64,000 nt of DNA, from the NCBI RefSeq assembly GCF_017315985.1, contig NZ_JAFLVR010000024.1, positions 25,792 through 89,791 of the forward strand, in the 5' to 3' direction. Each line of letters starts with the position of its first letter. Positions within the stretch are counted from its first letter, which is position 1. Positions 61,208 to 64,000 of the stretch are shown piece after piece. The position numbers and the translations under genes were made by a program. The notes beneath the pieces are model-generated. The model had not been told where the DNA came from and did no database searches. It saw only the letters and a list, made by a program, of their open reading frames with translations. The stretch comes from Candidatus Enterococcus murrayae. GTDB taxonomy: Bacteria > Bacillota > Bacilli > Lactobacillales > Enterococcaceae.

Positions 61208-63907
61208 AAAATAAAAAAAGTATTTTTGATATCTTATTTGTCAGTCATTTTGTGTCTTCCTTTATTAGGATTTACGTATTCTACTGAGGAATCCTCATCA
61301 GTGATGGAGTCTTCAACAAGCTCTCTTGAAACAAGAATTAGTAGTACCTTTAGCAGTGTTGATTCAAAGGTACAATCAAAAGAAAATTCAATAAATACAA
61401 TTGAAAGTACGACCGTATCGTCTGATCAGAGTGTAGATTCTTCATCGGTAACTGAAGAATCAATTATTAAGAAGACTGTGTCTAATAACAATGAACCTAT
61501 TGGAGGAAATTTTTTTGTTTCTATTATGAATAGAGATTATGTGCTGTTGGATAAATCGAATGGTAATGTAATCGATGATAATAAGGAAAATTATCAAAAG
61601 ACTTTTGCTGCTCGAGAGGCTATTCATGATGGAACAAAATATTATTTATTATCAACGTTTGAAAGCGAACTTGGGTTAATCGATCCTAACAGTACTGAAA
61701 AAGCAGTAGGAGAACAAGGAAAATTATTTCCAGAAGAAAATGTTTATGGGAGCATTGTTTCAGATACGTCGGAATTATTGACCTCAGATTTTGAAGAGAA
61801 TGGTACTACTGAAGAATTAATGGATCGAACATTTGAAATCGAAGGCTTTTATAATCATTTTGATGGAACGAAATATTATTCATTGAAGGATTCATCAGAT
61901 CAACCAATTGGTGTTGTGAATGCTGCGGCTATCGAAAAAAGTAGCGATAAAGCAGGCAAAAAGCATCCGGTAAACGACTATTATTCTATTGTTAAGAACG
62001 ATCATAAAATTTGGGAAAAGCCTGGTCTTGAAGAAATTGGATCGACCACTTCTATTTTTGAAAGGACTTTCAATGTTAAAGAATGGTACTATCATTATGA
62101 AGGTAAAAAGTATTTTGCTATTTATGATAATGGTGGAACATTTAAAGGCTTTGTTGGAGGAGATGCAATCCAAAAAGCTAGTAATCCTGGTGGAATCTGG
62201 TATGATACAAATGAATATGTGACCGTTACAAAAGATAGTTTGACAATTTGGAAAGATTTCGATTTTAAAAATGGAAACTCAACAAAAAGCATGTATCAAC
62301 GAACTTATCGTGTGACAGGGTATTATAATCATTTCAATGGCTCGAAATACGTATCTGTCTATGATAATAAAGGAGTTTGGCAAGGCTATTTGAGAGCCGA
62401 CTATGTGGATACATTTAACACGCCTGGTGGAAAATGGAACAGTACGAATCAATATATCACTGTTACTAAAAACAATTGGACGATTTGGAAAGATTTCAAT
62501 TTTAAAACCGGCAGTTCGACAAAGGGTTTGTGTCAACGAACCTATCGAGTAACTGGTTGGTACCGTCATTATAACGGTTCAAAATATCTATCTGTCTATG
62601 ATAATAAAGGAGTTTGGCAAGGCTATTTGAATGAGGGTGGAGCAAAACTCGTAAACAATCCTGGGGGCAAATGGAACACCACCAATCAATATGTGACAAT
62701 TACCAAAAACAATTGGACGATCTGGAAAGATTTCAATTTCAAAAATGGTAATTCAACGAAAAGTATGTATCAAAAGACGTATCGAGTAACAGGCTGGTAT
62801 CGCCATTATAATGGATCAAAATATCTGTCAGTATATGATAATAAAGGAACCTGGCAAGGTTATCTAAACGAGGGCGGCGCACAGGTTGTAAATAATCCTG
62901 GGGGCAAATGGAACGCTACCAATCAATATGTGACAATTACCAAAAACAATTGGACGATCTGGAAAGATTTCAATTTCAAAAATGGTACTTCCACGAAAAG
63001 TATGTATCAAAAAACATATCGGGTAACAGGTTGGTACCGACATTTCAATGGAGCAAAGTATCTATCTTTATACGACAACAAAGGGAATTGGCAAGGTTAT
63101 CTAAACGAGGGTGGGGCAGCGAAAGCTGGAGGCGCTCAAGGAACTGGATTTTCTACAAATAAATCGGTACTTGTAACCAAGAGCGGCTATTCTATTTGGG
63201 ATAATTTTAATTGGAAAGAGAAAGCGAGAACGAATTCTCTGATTAATAAGACATATCAAGTCAAATGGTACTATAGACATATGAACGGTTCGACGTATTA
63301 TTCACTATATGAGTCTAATGGTAAATGGTTTGGTTATGTAAATAGTGATGCTGTCAGAGAGCGAAGAGGCGTATCTCATTATCTTGGAAATTCTCGCCAA
63401 AGCGTCATTAATGAATTATCTGCCCATCAAAATGACCGTTTCTACCTGGGCACACCGTATCGTGGCTTATCTTCAAGCAATCCTGAACCCTTTTTAAGCC
63501 CTTATGGCGCACCTAATGGGTATGGACCAGGAATGAATTGTACGGGTTTTGTTGCATATGTAATGCGTAGAAGCGGTGGGAATCTAAACCGTATCTCTGG
63601 AATTACACAAGGTTGGGGCAGCTATGCTAATGCTTATAATTGGCGTGATGCACTAATGCGTAATACTGAATACTATACATTTGGTTCAGTAGACGCTTTG
63701 CTAAGAAGCGGTAAAGCTCAAAAAGGCGATATCATTTATTTTGATCCTGTGTGGACGGATATTAATTATGATTGTCATATTGGAATTTTTTGGGGAAATC
63801 GTTCTAACGAAAATAGAATATGGCATCAAGTATTAGCTGGAAATATGCAATCACATATTTTTTCAGGAACCCGATTTTCAAAAATTTATCTATTCCCACA
63901 AGACTAG
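61205..63907 (+). CDS. Secreted NlpC/P60-type peptidoglycan hydrolase with eight GW-like repeats
   Basis: A 900-residue exported protein. It has a signal peptide (KKVFLISYLSVILCLPLLGF), a Ser/Thr-rich region (about residues 28-95), then eight repeats of about 79 residues (about 98-733). Repeats 3 to 8 start at exact 237-bp intervals (61982, 62219, 62456, 62693, 62930, 63167), with W-T-I-W and R-T-Y-R-V-T-G-W-Y-x-H cores. The C-terminal domain (about 735-900) has the NlpC/P60-type Cys779 (GMNCTGF) and His858 (DCHIG). GW-like repeats bind teichoic acids or other wall polymers, so a wall-bound peptidase or amidase is likely. No LPXTG motif is present. Confidence 0.87.
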   Translation: MKIKKVFLISYLSVILCLPLLGFTYSTEESSSVMESSTSSLETRISSTFSSVDSKVQSKENSINTIESTTVSSDQSVDSSSVTEESIIKKTVSNNNEPIGGNFFVSIMNRDYVLLDKSNGNVIDDNKENYQKTFAAREAIHDGTKYYLLSTFESELGLIDPNSTEKAVGEQGKLFPEENVYGSIVSDTSELLTSDFEENGTTEELMDRTFEIEGFYNHFDGTKYYSLKDSSDQPIGVVNAAAIEKSSDKAGKKHPVNDYYSIVKNDHKIWEKPGLEEIGSTTSIFERTFNVKEWYYHYEGKKYFAIYDNGGTFKGFVGGDAIQKASNPGGIWYDTNEYVTVTKDSLTIWKDFDFKNGNSTKSMYQRTYRVTGYYNHFNGSKYVSVYDNKGVWQGYLRADYVDTFNTPGGKWNSTNQYITVTKNNWTIWKDFNFKTGSSTKGLCQRTYRVTGWYRHYNGSKYLSVYDNKGVWQGYLNEGGAKLVNNPGGKWNTTNQYVTITKNNWTIWKDFNFKNGNSTKSMYQKTYRVTGWYRHYNGSKYLSVYDNKGTWQGYLNEGGAQVVNNPGGKWNATNQYVTITKNNWTIWKDFNFKNGTSTKSMYQKTYRVTGWYRHFNGAKYLSLYDNKGNWQGYLNEGGAAKAGGAQGTGFSTNKSVLVTKSGYSIWDNFNWKEKARTNSLINKTYQVKWYYRHMNGSTYYSLYESNGKWFGYVNSDAVRERRGVSHYLGNSRQSVINELSAHQNDRFYLGTPYRGLSSSNPEPFLSPYGAPNGYGPGMNCTGFVAYVMRRSGGNLNRISGITQGWGSYANAYNWRDALMRNTEYYTFGSVDALLRSGKAQKGDIIYFDPVWTDINYDCHIGIFWGNRSNENRIWHQVLAGNMQSHIFSGTRFSKIYLFPQD

Positions 63908-63932
63908 AATGTAAAAATATACTTTCAAAACC

Positions 63933-63959
63933 TTGACTATTTAAAATAAATTGTATTAT
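63933..63959 (+). promoter_or_regulatory. Weak promoter candidate at the window end
   Basis: TTGACT (63933-63938) and TATTAT (63954-63959) have a short 15-nt spacer. The region is AT-rich after the repeat-protein stop codon, and the gene it would serve lies outside the window. Confidence 0.28.
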
Positions 63960-64000
63960 CGTCTTTAAAGAACAAAAAGCAGTAAAATCAATTGATTTTA

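Noticed and set aside
61745..63404. Tandem 237-bp repeats as a CRISPR or satellite array
   Set aside because: They are coding repeats in one intact frame with a conserved GW-like protein motif.

Overview
The window looks like a chromosomal segment of a low-to-moderate GC Firmicute, most likely an Enterococcus. The reasons are a Lactobacillales-type division cluster preceded by DUF4044/DUF3397 genes, an EfaR-type metalloregulator next to zwf, and an enterococcal polysaccharide antigen (EPA) locus starting with a TagO/EpaA-like gene downstream of map and a YihY gene. The species cannot be fixed from the sequence alone.

Layout. 1-3.3 kb: tail of a polyprenyl (farnesyl) diphosphate synthase, TlyA-type methyltransferase, ArgR-type repressor and RecN. 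3.3-18.6 kb: a complete dcw (division and cell wall) cluster, mraZ-rsmH-ftsL-PBP2x-mraY-murD-murG-divIB-ftsA-ftsZ-ylmE-sepF-ylmG-ylmH-divIVA. A triple 10-bp MraZ-type operator precedes it and an internal promoter lies before ftsA. 18.6-21.8 kb: ileS behind an isoleucine T-box leader. 22-24.4 kb, minus strand: zwf and an efaR-like DtxR/MntR regulator. 24.6-30.5 kb: gltB-gltD glutamate synthase, divergent from the regulator. 30.5-38.1 kb: a DUF4828 gene, sfsA, a Gfo/Idh oxidoreductase, a DEAD-box helicase, tRNA-Arg(CCT), an M29 aminopeptidase, flavodoxin, map and yihY.

38.2-57.9 kb is the EPA rhamnopolysaccharide locus: undecaprenyl-phosphate sugar-1-phosphate transferase, rhamnosyl-type glycosyltransferases, rmlA/C/B/D for dTDP-L-rhamnose, two polytopic membrane proteins, an ABC-2 polysaccharide exporter and two large paralogous multidomain glycosyltransferases. 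The lipid-linked chain would be started by EpaA, extended by the GT2 enzymes with dTDP-rhamnose, and exported by EpaLM. A small GC-rich two-gene cassette of unknown function (49.16-50.21 kb), with its own promoter-like region and terminator, interrupts this locus.

57.9-64 kb is markedly more AT-rich and looks like the start of a variable EPA or surface region. It holds a giant membrane LtaS-type phosphoglycerol transferase with an extra N-terminal multi-TM module, and a secreted NlpC/P60 protein with eight tandem GW-like repeats. The mRNA of the latter has a perfect 26-nt palindrome between the Shine-Dalgarno sequence and the start codon.

The observations most worth pursuing are the GC-rich DUF2922-like cassette, the SD-hairpin-ATG arrangement, the LtaS fusion, the pseudo-glycosyltransferase domain in the EpaN-like protein, and the probable AUU start of divIB.
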